A stretch of 33,607 nucleotides of DNA from Pseudomonadota bacterium (GTDB lineage: Bacteria; Pseudomonadota; Gammaproteobacteria; Burkholderiales; Burkholderiaceae_B): contig JAFAGQ010000331.1 of assembly GCA_023422555.1 (NCBI GenBank), positions 1 to 33,607 on the forward strand, read 5' to 3'. Under the pieces are notes generated by a model. The model was not told the DNA's origin. It searched no databases and saw only the letters and a list, made by a program, of their open reading frames with translations. Made by a program: the position numbers and the translations under genes. Position 1 is the first letter of the stretch; each line of letters opens with the position of its first letter. This document shows positions 7,905 to 16,060 of the stretch, piece by piece.

Positions 7905-7922
7905 ACGTACTAATAAGTAAAA
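7905..7922. promoter_or_regulatory. Putative TetR operator, CoA-transferase/SDR divergent promoter
   Basis: The core TACTAATAAGTA (7908-7919) is the exact reverse complement of TACTTATTAGTA at 11110-11121 in front of the TetR gene. With three bases added on each side the two sites match at 15 of 18 positions. The site lies midway in the 168-base gap between the divergent CoA-transferase and SDR genes, so one bound protein could control both. Confidence 0.65.
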
Positions 7923-7989
7923 GTGTACACTATCATTTTTTAAGGTGAGTGGCAATAGTTATGCTTGATTTGAGGCAAAGGAGATACGC

Positions 7990-8772
7990 ATGCAGAGACC
8001 TGAAGTAGCGCTAATAACCGGCGCGCGCAGAGGTATTGGAAGAGCCATTGCCCTGGAGTTAGGGCGGGCCGGTTTCGATATCGCCATTACGGATGTCTGT
8101 AAATCGAACGAACTCGAAGCGACGCGTTCGGAAATTCAAGGATTGGGAGTCAGATGCATTGCCATTGCTGCAGATCTTGCAGACATAGACTCGCACGGAC
8201 AGCTTTTCGATAATATTGAGGCTCAATTGGGAGCAGTCCAATGCCTTGTTAACAACGCGGGCGTTTCGGTCATAGAGCGCGGCGATATTCTGAATGTGTC
8301 TGCTGAAAGCTTCGACCGGTGTATGGCAATCAATACGCGTGGTACGTTTTTCCTGATGCAGGCTTTCTGTCGCAGACTACAGAAAGAAAGTGGCGCCGCC
8401 CGACAGAGTGACATCCAAAAATCGATTATTACGATCACGTCATCTAACGCGATTGCGGCGTCGCCACAACGCAGTGAGTATTGTGTTTCAAAGGCAGGCT
8501 TGTCCATGGCAACCACGTTATTTTCACTCAGGGTGGCAGAATTGAACGTGAGCGTATACGAAGTTCAGCCTGGTTTTATAGAAACTGAAATGACAGCACC
8601 GTCCAAGGAACGCTACGATGCACAAATGAAGCAAGGATTGACTGCGATCCAGCGCTGGGGTACGCCGCAAGAAGTCGCAATAGCTGTACGCACGCTTGCA
8701 AAAGGAGGCCTCCCGTACAGCGTGGGACAATCCATTCGGATCGATGGCGGACTGCTTGTCTCAAAATACTAG
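7990..8772 (+). CDS. SDR-family NAD(P)-dependent oxidoreductase
   Basis: This 260-residue classical short-chain dehydrogenase has the cofactor loop TGARRGIG (10-17), NNAG (88-91) and the S151/S152-Y164-x3-K168 catalytic set (TITSS and YCVSK). An aspartate, D35, ends the second strand (IAITD) and suggests NAD(H) rather than NADP(H). It resembles FabG-type 3-ketoacyl reductases and secondary-alcohol dehydrogenases, so in this cluster it may oxidise a hydroxyacyl-CoA or a polyol. The start has a strong AAAGGAGA site. It is the only enzyme of the cluster on the plus strand and shares its promoter region, with the putative TetR operator, with the CoA-transferase operon. Confidence 0.88.
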   Translation: MQRPEVALITGARRGIGRAIALELGRAGFDIAITDVCKSNELEATRSEIQGLGVRCIAIAADLADIDSHGQLFDNIEAQLGAVQCLVNNAGVSVIERGDILNVSAESFDRCMAINTRGTFFLMQAFCRRLQKESGAARQSDIQKSIITITSSNAIAASPQRSEYCVSKAGLSMATTLFSLRVAELNVSVYEVQPGFIETEMTAPSKERYDAQMKQGLTAIQRWGTPQEVAIAVRTLAKGGLPYSVGQSIRIDGGLLVSKY

Positions 8773-8799
8773 AAAAGACAATCAGTAAGAGGGATGCTT

Positions 8800-8838
8800 T
8801 TCTGAAAGGCAGATAGATATTCCATCCGCCTTTCAGAA
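8800..8838. terminator. Hairpin between convergent SDR and MFS genes
   Basis: TTCTGAAAGGC (8800-8810) and GCCTTTCAGAA (8828-8838) form a perfect 11-bp stem with a 17-base loop, exactly between two convergent stop codons. There is no clear T-run on either side, so it may be a bidirectional terminator of weak type or an mRNA end-stabilising hairpin. Confidence 0.55.
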
Positions 8839-8843
8839 TATTG

Positions 8844-10187
8844 CTAAATGGCCTGATGTGCTTCCTGATGCGCGGGCACATCGTCACTGTGGAACGATAA
8901 GCGTTTACCCATCAGTACCGAAATAAGCGTAAGCAGGCAGAAGAGGCCGAGGAACAGGATTACATATGTGGGCTTGCCTCCCGCATAAGCGACCAGAGCC
9001 GTGGCGATGAATGGAGTAGGGCCACCAATAAGCGCGCCCGACATTTCCCTGCACATGGCAATGCCAGAAAACCGATAGCGGGTAGGAAACAGGTTCGAAA
9101 GGAACGCGCCCTGTGCTCCGCAAGTGCATCCCCAACTTATCCCGTAAACAGCACTCATCGCGATTGTGGCTAGCACAACATTTTTCGTATCGATAGCGTA
9201 AAAGAGCGGTCCCACAAGAACCAAAGCGAACAACGCGCCGGCAGCAAACACATTCGCGCTGCCGAATTTGTCTGCGAGCATACCACCGACGGGCGCACAA
9301 AAAAGCGAGAATCCCAGTGCGATGATCAGGATAATCATGCTGTCTGAACTTGGCATGCCCAATGTATTAGTCATGTAACTCAGTGCAAATGCGTTCAGAA
9401 TATAACTGAGCGCCTGATGTCCGCCCATTGCGAAGAAGCCACAAATAAGCTCGCGACGACTATTTCGAAACAGATCGGCAACGGGAACTTTCTCTTCTTT
9501 CGCTTTCGTGCTGGCCTTTTCCATTGCCGCAACGTACTCGGGAGTTTCGTCCAGCTTTGAGCGGATATAGAGTGCCACACCAAAAAGACCTAACGACAGC
9601 AGGAAGGGGACCCGCCATACCCAGGAGAACAGAATATCTTCCGGAACTGAGGAAATCATCAGAAAAGTCGCTACTGCAATCATTACCCCGAAGTTGGTCG
9701 CTGCATTTGGAATAGATGTAAAAAATGCGCGACGGGATGGCGGCGTATATTCCGCAATCAGTGTTATTGCGCCTGCCAGCTCTGCACCTGCTCCAAATCC
9801 CTGCATCATGCGCATAATCACAAGTAAGATAGGCGCGAGTATGCCAACAGATTGATATGTGGGTAGTAATCCTAATCCGACCGTTGCTACTCCCATCAGC
9901 GTGATGCAGAAGATGAGCGCCGGTTTACGGCCATATTTGTCCCCAATGTGCGAAATTACTATTCCGCCAAGGGGTCGCACGATGAAGCCGATGGCAAACG
10001 TGGCAAACGCAGCCAAGGTGCCTGCCAACGGGGAAAGCTGCGGAAAGAATAGCTTGTTGATTATGAGCCCCGATGCTGCAGCATAAAGTCCGTAGTCATA
10101 CCATTCGATGATGGTACCTAATGTTGACGCAAATACAGCCCGCCGAATGTTTCTTCGTTTTGTGTGTGATTCAATTGCCTTTTGCAT
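8844..10187 (-). CDS. MFS transporter, metabolite:H+ symporter (MHS) type
   Basis: The 447-residue protein has about twelve hydrophobic segments. The MHS hallmark is near the N-terminus: T-I-I-E-W-Y-D-Y-G-L-Y opens helix 1. The loop between helices 2 and 3 carries the MFS motif GDKYGRKPAL. MHS members import carboxylates such as shikimate, 2-oxoglutarate, citrate or proline/betaine with protons. The ATG at 10187 was preferred over the one at 10211 because GGAGG lies seven bases before it. It follows the enoyl-CoA hydratase gene on the same strand after 108 bases containing an inverted repeat. It is the likely importer of the pathway's substrate, and a shikimate-like compound would fit the AroE-like enzyme, though this is inference. 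Confidence 0.9.
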   Translation of the reverse strand: MQKAIESHTKRRNIRRAVFASTLGTIIEWYDYGLYAAASGLIINKLFFPQLSPLAGTLAAFATFAIGFIVRPLGGIVISHIGDKYGRKPALIFCITLMGVATVGLGLLPTYQSVGILAPILLVIMRMMQGFGAGAELAGAITLIAEYTPPSRRAFFTSIPNAATNFGVMIAVATFLMISSVPEDILFSWVWRVPFLLSLGLFGVALYIRSKLDETPEYVAAMEKASTKAKEEKVPVADLFRNSRRELICGFFAMGGHQALSYILNAFALSYMTNTLGMPSSDSMIILIIALGFSLFCAPVGGMLADKFGSANVFAAGALFALVLVGPLFYAIDTKNVVLATIAMSAVYGISWGCTCGAQGAFLSNLFPTRYRFSGIAMCREMSGALIGGPTPFIATALVAYAGGKPTYVILFLGLFCLLTLISVLMGKRLSFHSDDVPAHQEAHQAI

Positions 10188-10221
10188 GGCACTGCCTCCA
10201 GTTTGTCTCATTTGATTTATT

Positions 10222-10242
10222 CGAACTCAAATGATGAGTTCG
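10222..10242. promoter_or_regulatory. Inverted repeat upstream of the MFS gene
   Basis: CGAACTCA (10222-10229) and TGAGTTCG (10235-10242) form a perfect 8-bp inverted repeat with a 5-base spacer, 35 bases upstream of the MFS start. It has no T-run on the minus strand. It differs from the TACTTATTAGTA sites, so it may be a second operator or an intercistronic hairpin that tunes transporter expression relative to the hydratase gene. Confidence 0.5.
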
Positions 10243-10295
10243 TTCATGGTATACGCCGCCTGCACTCCAGGAGCGACTTATTTCTGCTCTCGGTG

Positions 10296-11045
10296 TCAGG
10301 ATTTTTTTCCGAACGCGTTGGCACCTTCCTCGTAATTGCCTGCGGCAAAACAAAGTGAAGTGAGTTCGTTTTCATATTTGATGCCTTGTTCCACACTTGT
10401 CGATAGTGCTGCTCGTACGGCGGCTTTGACCGATTGGGTAGCGATGGGACTGAATTCTGCTATCTTTTGGCATAGCGTCATCGCGCGATCTACGACTGAA
10501 GCGTCATCGGTGACCAATTCGACAAGACCGATGCGATAAGCCTCATTTGCATCAACGCTTTCCCCGGTGAGTAATAGGCGCATAGCCTGTCCGTAACCGA
10601 CGAGTCGAGGCAGCATTTGCGATGCTCCGCCGCCACCGACCCAGCCGCGCATCACTTCAGGTGCGCCAAACTTTGCGCTTTCACCGGCTACACGTATGTC
10701 CGCGCCGAGCATCATCTCCAGGCCGCCGCCCAGTACCCAGCCCTTTAATGCGGCAACCACGGGTTTCTTGAAATCGCGGATTACCATTGCGTAATCAATG
10801 CGATCGCGAAATTCCCAAGTGTTTCGATAAGTCTTGAGTGAATGCAGATCACTTCCCGCACTGAAAGCGCGGTCACCCTCTCCGCGCAGTAAGACGACGC
10901 GAATCGCTGAGTCACGGTCGATGTCGTCCCTGATTTGTACCAACGCTGCCGTCATGTCCGGTGTTATCGCGTTCATCTTTTCCGGCCGGTTGATGACAAC
11001 CTCGGCGACAGCACCGTGTCGCTGCATTTTCACATTTTCATGCAT
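10296..11045 (-). CDS. Enoyl-CoA hydratase/isomerase (crotonase family)
   Basis: This 249-residue crotonase-fold protein shows the oxyanion-hole segments FSAGSDL (61-67) and GWVLGGGLE (102-110). Both hydratase glutamates are candidates: E110 and E130 (GAPEVMRG). Retention of both fits hydration or dehydration of an enoyl-CoA, but crotonases also isomerise, dehalogenate or cleave C-C bonds of CoA esters. It begins a minus-strand transcript that includes the MFS gene and is divergent from the TetR gene. The putative TetR operator lies 62-79 bases upstream of its start. A GGAGAGAG ribosome binding site precedes the ATG. Confidence 0.88.
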   Translation of the reverse strand: MHENVKMQRHGAVAEVVINRPEKMNAITPDMTAALVQIRDDIDRDSAIRVVLLRGEGDRAFSAGSDLHSLKTYRNTWEFRDRIDYAMVIRDFKKPVVAALKGWVLGGGLEMMLGADIRVAGESAKFGAPEVMRGWVGGGGASQMLPRLVGYGQAMRLLLTGESVDANEAYRIGLVELVTDDASVVDRAMTLCQKIAEFSPIATQSVKAAVRAALSTSVEQGIKYENELTSLCFAAGNYEEGANAFGKKS

Positions 11046-11106
11046 ACCGCTCTCTCCGTATTTTCAGCCGTCTCCAAATCTATTCTGGCCATATGGTTTT
11101 AAAAAA

Positions 11107-11124
11107 ACTTACTTATTAGTAAGT
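11107..11124. promoter_or_regulatory. Putative TetR operator, hydratase/TetR divergent promoter
   Basis: ACTTACT-TATT-AGTAAGT is a perfect palindrome with 7-bp arms and a 4-base spacer. Its central 12 bases recur, inverted, at 7908-7919 in the other divergent promoter of the cluster. The size and symmetry suit a TetR dimer, and the adjacent TetR gene is the obvious candidate for the protein that binds it. Confidence 0.7.
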
Positions 11125-11370
11125 AATTTTCGGAGAATAGCATTTTTATTCCGGGCTAGCAATGATATTTTTCTGAAAGAGGACTGGCAGCGGTGTGTCC
11201 GAAACCTGATCGGCACCAGTTTGGCTAAAATTCTCATCGGAAAAGTCGTGTAAAATTGGGACGCAAGGAGGTGCGCTGTTGTGTGAAATGTTTTACCGGA
11301 AGGCACCTCTTCCTCACAAATCGTGCGATGTACGTTACTGCGACATGCACTTTTCTTCGAGAAAACCGCT

Positions 11371-12003
11371 TTGAGTCAGACCGACAAATCCACTCGTACC
11401 AACAAGAAATCTGCCATGCGCGACAGTATCAAAGATCTGGCAAAGCGGCTGTTGATTGTTCATGGCTATCACAAAACGACCTTTGGCGTTATTGCCAAGG
11501 AATTGGATATAACAACGACGAATATTCATTATCATTTTGGTAACAAAAATGGTCTTGTTGAGGAAGTCGTCAAGGATTATGTTGATGAAGCGATCAAAAA
11601 GCAGAAGCAAATCTGGCTTGACGATACCAAATCGCTCCATCAAAAAATTGAAGGCGAAATTGCGTTCAATAACAGCCTTTTTCGAAAATATAATCCTGGT
11701 GGCAAGACGCGAAAGCCATGGAGTCTGATAGGGCGACTGCGCTGGGAGGGGGAGGTCTTGACGGCACCGTCGCGAGCTGCACTTCTCCACTTCACGCAGG
11801 AAGTTCACGGAGCAATCGAACAGGCAGTAGAGGATGCCAATCGGAAAGGCGAATTGAAACAGGGTACGTCGAAGGAGGATTTGACGTTGCTGCTAACGCA
11901 TTTGGTGGATAGTCTCTCTGCATTCGCTCAGGATGCCGGTGGGTTCGAGCGTGTTGAGCAATTTCTGAACGCGTTTGCACGATTGGTATTGGTGGATGAC
12001 TGA
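11371..12003 (+). CDS. TetR-family transcriptional regulator
   Basis: The helix-turn-helix is clear: AKRLLIVHGYHKTTFGVIAK, then ELDITTTNIHYHFGNKNGLVEEVV, followed by an all-helical ligand domain. The start is uncertain. TTG at 11371 (210 residues, MSQTDKST) has the best-placed GAGA-like site. GTG at 11323 would add 16 residues, and ATG at 11416 would leave 195, still including the whole DNA-binding domain. The gene is divergent from the hydratase-MFS unit and lies beside a perfect 18-bp palindrome whose core recurs before the CoA-transferase and SDR genes. This supports a local repressor released by a pathway intermediate, possibly a CoA ester. The 325 bases between 11045 and 11371 show nothing else recognisable. 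Confidence 0.87.
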   Translation: MSQTDKSTRTNKKSAMRDSIKDLAKRLLIVHGYHKTTFGVIAKELDITTTNIHYHFGNKNGLVEEVVKDYVDEAIKKQKQIWLDDTKSLHQKIEGEIAFNNSLFRKYNPGGKTRKPWSLIGRLRWEGEVLTAPSRAALLHFTQEVHGAIEQAVEDANRKGELKQGTSKEDLTLLLTHLVDSLSAFAQDAGGFERVEQFLNAFARLVLVDD

Positions 12004-12050
12004 GCTAATCCTGAGAAAGCGGGGTATTCAATAATCGTTAATGTGCCTCT

Positions 12051-13217
12051 TCACTTAAGGAAACTCGGAGCGCCGTTTATGGCGCTTCCTAATTTGATGT
12101 CGTCAATTTTGTCTGGCAAGCGAACACTATAGGTAACAAAGAGCTCAGGTCGTGCTTGGTCGGCAAGGTTTTGTTTTTTAATGGGTTGTTTTATCGGAAT
12201 ATACAAATAGCGATCCGCACTGATAAATGATCCATCCGGGCGGACTATTGTCGGATCGGACAGCAAGACAGCCTTCTTTCCTGACGGTGACAGCACCGTT
12301 ATCTGATGACTTATGGTTTCTGAAAAATAAATATTTCCGAGTGAATCCATACTGCATCCTCCAGAGAAAGCAATATCGGATGCACGTTCAACCATAGAAG
12401 CCAGTTCAGTATCCGGTATGGACGAATCGCGCAGTTTTTCAGTTTGAACCCGATAGAGCGGACCGGTTGGAGATGCCCAGTAAATCCATTTCCCATCGGC
12501 AGTCACCTCCACCATATCGCTATTGGGTGGAACGAAACGCTGACTGCCTTTTATGTTTGCCAGAATATTCGGAATATTTGTTTTGCTTGCCTTGACAACG
12601 GATTGACCGGAAAGTCGACGTATTGTTTTTCCGGTTGCCATGTCGTGAACGATCAATCCCCCCAACCCTGAGTCGGTGACATACATGAAATTGCCGTGAA
12701 AACGCAGATCGTTCATTTGTGATCCTGGCGGCAATATGTCTTCATCAAACCTTAATATCTTCAGGATGCTCCCGCTGTGGGGATCCAGCTCCACGATTTT
12801 CTGCGCTCCGGGCGCGGGCGTTGCATAATCCGGTCCGAAGATGCCAGGGCTTAGCGATCCCTGGTCAACGCACCAAACCGTATCGTCTGCGAAAATATGA
12901 ACTGAATTCAGATAAACAAAGGCTTCGCTCGCATCCTTTCCCGGTAACCATTCATTCCAGGTATTGCCGGGAAAGGGCTTTAACGTTCCATCCGTGTCTC
13001 TTCGCGCCAAAGAAGGTGTGGGTTTATCTTTTGCATACCGCGGCAGACCCAAAAACAGTAGATTGTCACGCGTAAGCGCAACCTGGTTTGCCATCCAGGG
13101 TGACCTGATGGCCACTTCCGGCCGTAACTCCGCTTTTGCGTGAACGATAGAGGGTAATACGCTGCCAAAACTGACTGCTCCGGCGGCATTGAGGAATGTG
13201 CGACGCGTGATTCCCAT
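12051..13217 (-). CDS. Tat-exported MRJP/L-dopachrome-tautomerase-related (SMP-30-like) beta-propeller protein
   Basis: The 388-residue protein starts with a twin-arginine signal (TRRTFLN, R5-R6) and a hydrophobic stretch ending V-H-A-K-A near residue 29, so it should fold in the cytoplasm and be exported by Tat. The rest shows repeated strand-turn units of the six-bladed propeller type found in major royal jelly/yellow proteins and SMP-30 lactonases, for example DDTVWCVDQGSLSPG, FMYVTDSGLGGLIVHDMATG and GCSMDSLGNIYFSETISHQI. A lactonase or tautomerase role is possible but not shown. It begins 78 bases after the VOC gene's stop on the same strand, so cotranscription is likely. It is convergent with the TetR gene, whose stop lies 47 bases away. 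Confidence 0.8.
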   Translation of the reverse strand: MGITRRTFLNAAGAVSFGSVLPSIVHAKAELRPEVAIRSPWMANQVALTRDNLLFLGLPRYAKDKPTPSLARRDTDGTLKPFPGNTWNEWLPGKDASEAFVYLNSVHIFADDTVWCVDQGSLSPGIFGPDYATPAPGAQKIVELDPHSGSILKILRFDEDILPPGSQMNDLRFHGNFMYVTDSGLGGLIVHDMATGKTIRRLSGQSVVKASKTNIPNILANIKGSQRFVPPNSDMVEVTADGKWIYWASPTGPLYRVQTEKLRDSSIPDTELASMVERASDIAFSGGCSMDSLGNIYFSETISHQITVLSPSGKKAVLLSDPTIVRPDGSFISADRYLYIPIKQPIKKQNLADQARPELFVTYSVRLPDKIDDIKLGSAINGAPSFLK

Positions 13218-13295
13218 TCGTGGCCCTTATCGTTGGATGATTGTCGTTGATGGGTCTATGAGACATTGACCAGTTTCAGGCTCGATTGTTCCTGA

Positions 13296-13796
13296 CTATT
13301 GATAAGCACCCGCGGAATAGGTCAGCTCGTAGCTGTGACTGTAGATTTCCAGAATGTTTCCAAACGGATCTTCCATATAAACCATCCGATAGGGCTTCTC
13401 GCCAGGAAAATATTCGCGGACGGGCATCCGCTGTTTGCCTCCGGCTGCCACGATTCTGGCTGCCAGACCTTCGACATCCGGATCCTGAACACAAAAGTGG
13501 AAAATTCCGGTTTTCCAGTACTCGAAGTTGTTGACTGGCCTTTCGGCGTTGCGGAACTCGAAGATTTCCACGCCAATGCGGTCACCCGTAGATAAATGGG
13601 CAATGCGGAAAGAACCCCAGCCGGCACCGAAAACATCGGTACACATCACGCCAATGGCACTCTCATCTTCACTGATAGTAGTCGGTGACATGATCAGGTA
13701 CCAACCCATTACCTCTGTGTAGAACTTGACCGCGGCATCAAGATCCGTTACTGATAGACCAATGTGAGAAAAACTTCGTGGAAAGACTGGGTTCAT
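13296..13796 (-). CDS. VOC-family metalloenzyme (glyoxalase/ring-cleavage dioxygenase fold)
   Basis: This 166-residue protein has the paired beta-alpha-beta-beta-beta modules of the vicinal oxygen chelate superfamily. The expected metal ligands are H11 (FSHIGLSV), E77 (IGVEIFEF), H100 (GIFHFCV) and E150 (GNILEIYSH). The His-Glu-His-Glu set is the glyoxalase I/epimerase type and differs from the 2-His-1-Glu dioxygenase set, so isomerase- or lyase-like chemistry is more likely than oxygenation; this is inference. It is the first gene before the propeller gene and is divergent from a LysR regulator, so those three probably form one regulatory unit. Confidence 0.85.
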   Translation of the reverse strand: MNPVFPRSFSHIGLSVTDLDAAVKFYTEVMGWYLIMSPTTISEDESAIGVMCTDVFGAGWGSFRIAHLSTGDRIGVEIFEFRNAERPVNNFEYWKTGIFHFCVQDPDVEGLAARIVAAGGKQRMPVREYFPGEKPYRMVYMEDPFGNILEIYSHSYELTYSAGAYQ

Positions 13797-13860
13797 TGTT
13801 TTGCCTGCTAAGAAATTGAATACATCGCAAGACTAGCGCGGATTGGGCCTGTCTGGTCTA

Positions 13861-13886
13861 ATATTAATTTATTGATTTGATAATAT
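13861..13886. promoter_or_regulatory. AT-rich inverted repeat between the VOC and LysR genes
   Basis: ATATTA (13861-13866) and TAATAT (13881-13886) form an inverted repeat in the 96-base divergent gap, 7 bases from the LysR start codon. The position suits LysR autoregulation, but the AT-rich context makes chance symmetry possible. Confidence 0.35.
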
Positions 13887-13892
13887 ATTGTT

Positions 13893-14774
13893 ATGATCAA
13901 CCCACACTGGCTGCGCTCCTTTAACGCTGTGGTCGAAACAGGAGGTTTCACTCGTGCCGCGGACAAACTTGGATTGACTCAGGCCGCAATCAGTCAGCAC
14001 CTGCGACGTCTGGAAGATATGTTCGGAAGTCTGTTGATTCGCAATTCCCGGCAGATCGAGTTAACGCCTTCAGGCACGGCATTATTAAAATATTGCCGTG
14101 AACTGGAACTGGCCGATAAGCGTTTGCGATTACGCTTATCTGACGATATGCCAAATTCCGGTGAGTTCAGTCTCATTTCTCCGGGCAGCATCGGACTCGC
14201 TATCTACCCTTATCTATTGCAGTTGCAGCGTGAAAATTCGGATTTGACTATTCGTCATCGTTTCGCGCCAAACCCGGAAACATTGGACGCAATCCTGTCG
14301 AAAGAGTACGAATTGGGTCTGGTAACACTTCGTCCGGACAATCCTCGACTGGTGGCGACTCCGTTCGTCAACGAGGCGCTGGAACTCGTGGTACCAAAAG
14401 GCGTAAATGTTGAAAGCTGGATTGATTTGGAAAAGCTTGGATTTATAGACCATCCGGATGGTCAGGCGATGGCGACTCGCCTGTTGACCCGCGTATTTCC
14501 TGACAATCCGGGAATTTACACGTTACCCAGACGTGGTTTCACAAATCAGATTTCGCTGATCCTGGAGCCAGTCGCACAAGGCCTGGGTTTTACTGTAATC
14601 CCCAGGAATGCACGCCTGGCGTTTTCACGGCAGGACGCTGTTGAGGTGGTTCAGTCCGAGTTTCAGGTTGTTGATACGTTGTGGCTGATTCAACGGGCTG
14701 AGTGGCCACTGTCCGCATGTGCGATGTGGGTTCTCGAACAGCTCAGACAAGTACCGGCATTCAGTCGTCAATAA
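13893..14774 (+). CDS. LysR-family transcriptional regulator
   Basis: The 293-residue protein has the LysR winged helix at residues 4-62 (WLRSFNAVVETGGFTRAADK, then LGLTQAAISQHLRRLEDMFG, then LLIRNSRQIELTPSG). An effector domain begins near SGEFSLISPGSIGLAIYPYL. It is divergent from the VOC/propeller pair with only 96 bases between starts, the classic LysR layout, and is convergent with the OYE gene. Control of the VOC-propeller pair is therefore the best guess; the effector is unknown. Confidence 0.92.
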   Translation: MINPHWLRSFNAVVETGGFTRAADKLGLTQAAISQHLRRLEDMFGSLLIRNSRQIELTPSGTALLKYCRELELADKRLRLRLSDDMPNSGEFSLISPGSIGLAIYPYLLQLQRENSDLTIRHRFAPNPETLDAILSKEYELGLVTLRPDNPRLVATPFVNEALELVVPKGVNVESWIDLEKLGFIDHPDGQAMATRLLTRVFPDNPGIYTLPRRGFTNQISLILEPVAQGLGFTVIPRNARLAFSRQDAVEVVQSEFQVVDTLWLIQRAEWPLSACAMWVLEQLRQVPAFSRQ

Positions 14775-14808
14775 ATTAACAAGCGAGAATTTCGCTGCCT
14801 GGCGATTT

Positions 14809-15927
14809 TCACTGCGTGACTACCCTGCCTGCACCGCGGTAGCGCTCCAGCCAATGCGCGTAAGGGGCAGGAAGGACCCAGTCGGGGTGCTCCACCTTCA
14901 ATATTTGAGCCAGAGAGTAAGGGTAGTGCGGATTGGCCAGCACGGCGCGGCCGATCATCACCAGATCAATTTGCTTGTCGGCGACTACACGCTCGGCTAC
15001 CTGCGGGTCGTCGATGCCCCAGCCTGATGCCACGGGCAAATCCGCTTCGTGACTCACGCGCTGGGCAATTGGTGCGAGAAAGGCCTTTGTTCCCCAAGGT
15101 ATGTCTACGTCAGGGATCACGAAGTTGACGCTGACGTTCAGTAGGTCCAGGCCACCAGCCCGCATGCGTTTGACAAGCTCAATGGACTCGGCCAGGGTTT
15201 CTTCGTCCTTGCCATCGTATTCGATCACTCCGAAGCGCGCAGTCAACGGCAGATTCTCTGGCCAGACCTCTCGCACCGCAGCCAATGTTTCCAGAGGAAA
15301 GCGGGCGCGGTTGTCGAAGCTGCCACCATACTGGTCTGTGCGTTGGTTTGAGTGCTTAGAGAAAAAACTCTGTGTCAGATAGCCATGAGCGAAATGCAGT
15401 TCCAGCCACTGAAATCCGGCATCACGCGCGCGACGTGCTGCTGCCACGAAGTCAGCTTTAACCCGTTCGATATCGTCCAGTGTCATCTCGCGAGGCACGC
15501 GTGACAGGCCTTCACCGAAAGCAATGGCTGATGGTGCGATGGGTTGCCAGGCGCGTGCATCATTCTCAGGAATGTGGTCATCGCCCTCCCACGGGTTGTT
15601 TGCGCTGGCCTTGCGTCCCGCATGGGCGATCTGAATGCCAGGTACAGCGCCGGCAGACTTGATTGATGCGGCTATGTTCGCCAGGCCCTCGGTCTGAGCA
15701 TCATTCCAAATGCCCAGGCAATCCGGGGTGATACGGCCTTCCGGTGAGACGGCTGTTGCTTCGACGATCACCAGACCGGCACCGCCGCGTGCAATCGACG
15801 GATAGTGGATCTGATGCCAATCATTAGTGAAGCCATCGACAGCACTGTATTGACACATGGGCGGCACCGCTATCCGGTTGCGCAAAGTAACGTCTTTAAG
15901 TTTGAATGGGGTAAATAATGCGGACAT
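14809..15927 (-). CDS. Old yellow enzyme family NADH:flavin oxidoreductase (YqjM-like)
   Basis: The 372 residues form an FMN-binding TIM barrel of the thermophilic-like/YqjM class. C25 and Y27 in PMCQYSAVDG match the YqjM residues that tune flavin potential, and the H178-x2-H181 pair (LELHFAHGYL) is the substrate-anchoring motif. These enzymes reduce activated C=C bonds of enones, maleimides and nitro compounds in the cytoplasm. It lies 133 bases downstream of a DJ-1/PfpI gene on the same strand. With the SRPBCC and LysR genes it makes a plausible response unit to reactive electrophiles. Its stop faces the stop of the upstream LysR gene, 34 bases away. Confidence 0.93.
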   Translation of the reverse strand: MSALFTPFKLKDVTLRNRIAVPPMCQYSAVDGFTNDWHQIHYPSIARGGAGLVIVEATAVSPEGRITPDCLGIWNDAQTEGLANIAASIKSAGAVPGIQIAHAGRKASANNPWEGDDHIPENDARAWQPIAPSAIAFGEGLSRVPREMTLDDIERVKADFVAAARRARDAGFQWLELHFAHGYLTQSFFSKHSNQRTDQYGGSFDNRARFPLETLAAVREVWPENLPLTARFGVIEYDGKDEETLAESIELVKRMRAGGLDLLNVSVNFVIPDVDIPWGTKAFLAPIAQRVSHEADLPVASGWGIDDPQVAERVVADKQIDLVMIGRAVLANPHYPYSLAQILKVEHPDWVLPAPYAHWLERYRGAGRVVTQ

Positions 15928-16060
15928 GAAATCTCTCTTAATTGTCTGAATTGAAACTCAGGTTTGCTTCGGAGCGGACGCTCGCGGGACGCATTTAACG
16001 AAGTCACTCACTGCCGTCATATCGGCAAATGGAGGGAATATTCGTTACGCCCGGTCAAAG

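Noticed and set aside
12066..12090. Small GC-rich hairpin near the end of the propeller gene
   Set aside because: It lies in the C-terminal codons of the gene, is short and has no T-run.
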